Assembly (NCBI RefSeq): GCF_020819595.1
Contig: NZ_JAJHNP010000003.1
Coordinates: 310,001-374,000 of the forward strand
Length of the DNA: 64,000 nucleotides
Direction of reading: 5' to 3'
Source of the DNA: Streptomyces barringtoniae
GTDB taxonomy: Bacteria; Actinomycetota; Actinomycetes; Streptomycetales; Streptomycetaceae
In this document: piece by piece, positions 62,888 through 64,000 of the stretch
Layout: every line of letters begins with the position of its first letter
Position numbering within the stretch: position 1 is the stretch's first letter
The notes under the pieces: generated by a model
What the model was told of the DNA's origin: nothing
Databases searched by the model: none
Seen by the model: only the letters and a program-made list of their open reading frames with translations
Position numbers and translations under genes: made by a program

Positions 62888-64000
62888 TCAGAACCGCAGG
62901 CCGTGTCCGCGCGCCAGGACGAGATGCGGGTCGAAGCGCCGTTTGGCGGCGGCGAAGGCCGGGTGCCGGCTGCCGTAGTGGTCCCGCCAGTCGGCGTCCG
63001 CCATGGGCAGGGCGTTCACGGGATAGGCGACCGCACCCCGGGAACGGGCCAGTTCGTACGCGGCGCGGTTGGCGGCCACCATCGCAGCGACCGTCTCGGG
63101 GCTGCCGGGCGGCGCCGTGCGCAACAGGGCGAACAGATACAGGACTTCGCCGGAGGGACGGCTGAAGAGGGGAGCCCGCAGCCGGCCGGACAGCAGCGGG
63201 TACAGCAGGACCACACCGGTCTCGCGCAGGTCCCGGAAAGCGGGGTCGGCGAGCACGGCACGGACGACGGACTCGGCGCTGTCGTGCGGAAGCAGCAGAT
63301 TGAGCCACGGGTGCGGATACAGCCACTGTCCCGTCTCCCGCAGGACTTCCTCATCGGTGTCCACGCGGTGGGCGAACTCGCCGTATCCCAGGTCCTCGGT
63401 CTCCAGTGCGGCGGGACCGTGCCCGAGACCGTCGAGAAGGGCGGCGTCGTCGGGCGGGCAGGGGCCGTCGTGCGGGGCCACGGCCTCGATCATGTACTGC
63501 CAGCCCTGCTCGCCGGCCGGCCGGGCCTGACCCTCCAGATAGGTGAAGCGCTGCTCCTCGGCGAGCCGTCGCTGGTCGGCGAGGCAGCGGGTGAGGCCGG
63601 CGTAGTACAGGCAGTAGCGGCGGACCCGGGCGGGCGCGGGGACCAGGCGCAGCGTGGCGGTCACGATGACGGCGCACTGGCCGAGTCCGGCGAGCACCGC
63701 GTGGAACAGCTCGGGGTCCCGGTCGGGCGAGCAGACCCGGTGCTCCCCGGCCCCGGTCACCACCTCCAGTTCCAGCACCTGGTCCGCGACCAGGCCGTGC
63801 CGGTGGCCGGCTCCGCCGAGTCCGCCGGCCGACAGGACTCCGCCGACACCCGCGCCCAGGTAGTCGGTGAGGACGGGCGGGGTGCGGCCGTGCGGCAGGG
63901 TGGCGGCCAGCACCTCCCGCCACGACGCGCCCCCCTGGACGGTCACCCGGTCGTCCGCGACGGCACCGACCCGGTTCATCGCCCGCAGGTCCAGCACGAT
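62888..64000 (-). CDS. FAD-binding oxidoreductase, cytokinin-dehydrogenase-like, N-terminus outside window
   Basis: The visible 370 residues contain the PCMH FAD domain ('VTVQGGASWREVL', 'TDYLGAGVGGVLSAGGLGGA', 'HGLVADQVLELEVVTGAGE') and a cytokinin-oxidase-like substrate domain ending 'FDPHLVLARGHGLRF'. The motif upstream with the covalent-flavin His is beyond the edge. In Streptomyces such proteins oxidise cytokinin-like or other amines and alcohols. The gene runs leftward and ends 111 bp upstream of the discoidin gene's start, so the two may share a transcript. Confidence 0.82.
   Translation of the reverse strand: MVLDLRAMNRVGAVADDRVTVQGGASWREVLAATLPHGRTPPVLTDYLGAGVGGVLSAGGLGGAGHRHGLVADQVLELEVVTGAGEHRVCSPDRDPELFHAVLAGLGQCAVIVTATLRLVPAPARVRRYCLYYAGLTRCLADQRRLAEEQRFTYLEGQARPAGEQGWQYMIEAVAPHDGPCPPDDAALLDGLGHGPAALETEDLGYGEFAHRVDTDEEVLRETGQWLYPHPWLNLLLPHDSAESVVRAVLADPAFRDLRETGVVLLYPLLSGRLRAPLFSRPSGEVLYLFALLRTAPPGSPETVAAMVAANRAAYELARSRGAVAYPVNALPMADADWRDHYGSRHPAFAAAKRRFDPHLVLARGHGLRF

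Overview
The window is about 72% GC. It has GTG starts, Tat-type twin-arginine leaders, many secreted enzymes, mycothiol- and F420-type enzyme families, SpoIIE-type phosphatases and a furA-katG pair. All of this points to a Streptomyces (or close relative) chromosome. The mix of peripheral metabolism, short-range regulators, decayed genes and an IS remnant suggests an accessory or arm-proximal region; that placement is inference. No rRNA, tRNA, CRISPR array, phage module or large biosynthetic cluster was seen.

Layout, left to right. 0-3.3 kb: the 3' end of a Tet(M)/OtrA-like ribosomal protection protein, then an aldo/keto reductase and F420-type oxidoreductase pair facing a TetR regulator across two matching palindromes. 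3.3-9.2 kb: a TPR protein, a secreted PAF-acetylhydrolase-like esterase, a small secreted protein with an internal repeat, a secreted trypsin-like protease and an amino-acid permease. 9.2-14.2 kb: a divergent carbohydrate pair, a GH54-type arabinofuranosidase carrying two nearly identical ricin-B modules and a GH92 alpha-mannosidase. 14.2-21.1 kb: three SpoIIE/PP2C phosphatases, two of them PAS-GAF fusions and one also carrying an anti-sigma-like ATPase. 21.1-29.1 kb: two TetR regulators, each divergent from an enzyme across a palindrome, a GNAT enzyme followed by a 24-bp minisatellite, DinB, prolyl aminopeptidase, a YaaH-type membrane protein and a polysaccharide deacetylase. 29.3-31.8 kb: efeO-efeB without efeU. 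31.9-37.9 kb: a membrane-anchored phosphoesterase, an APH-fold kinase, an M15-like lipoprotein and a Tat-exported dimethylformamidase-like protein.

38-46 kb: a small cysteine-containing protein, a VOC protein whose stop codon abuts a decayed IS200/IS605 element, an ECF41 sigma factor divergent from its probable target (an NmrA-like reductase), a broken PL9 pectate lyase, and a bla-blaA-blaB cluster like that of S. cacaoi (class A beta-lactamase, LysR activator, penicillin-recognising protein). 46-52 kb: a DUF4232 lipoprotein, katG-furA, then a coiled-coil protein next to ku. 51.6-53.7 kb: the ruins of a sugar/inositol-type operon (LacI, Gfo/Idh, sugar-phosphate isomerase). 53.9-64 kb: a membrane acyltransferase, a methyltransferase, a large-subunit catalase, an Orn/Lys/Arg-type decarboxylase, a secreted discoidin/beta-helix protein and a truncated FAD-dependent oxidase.

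Themes: two catalases plus a DyP peroxidase give a strong peroxide-defence content; extracellular polymer breakdown (GH54, GH92, PL9 remnant, discoidin beta-helix protein); and repeated regulator/target pairs with visible operators. I see no clearly new multi-gene system. The most novel signals are the ECF41-type divergent promoter pair, the 24-bp minisatellite with 96-bp higher-order units, the repeat-containing small secreted protein, and a single deletion that beheaded two divergent genes.
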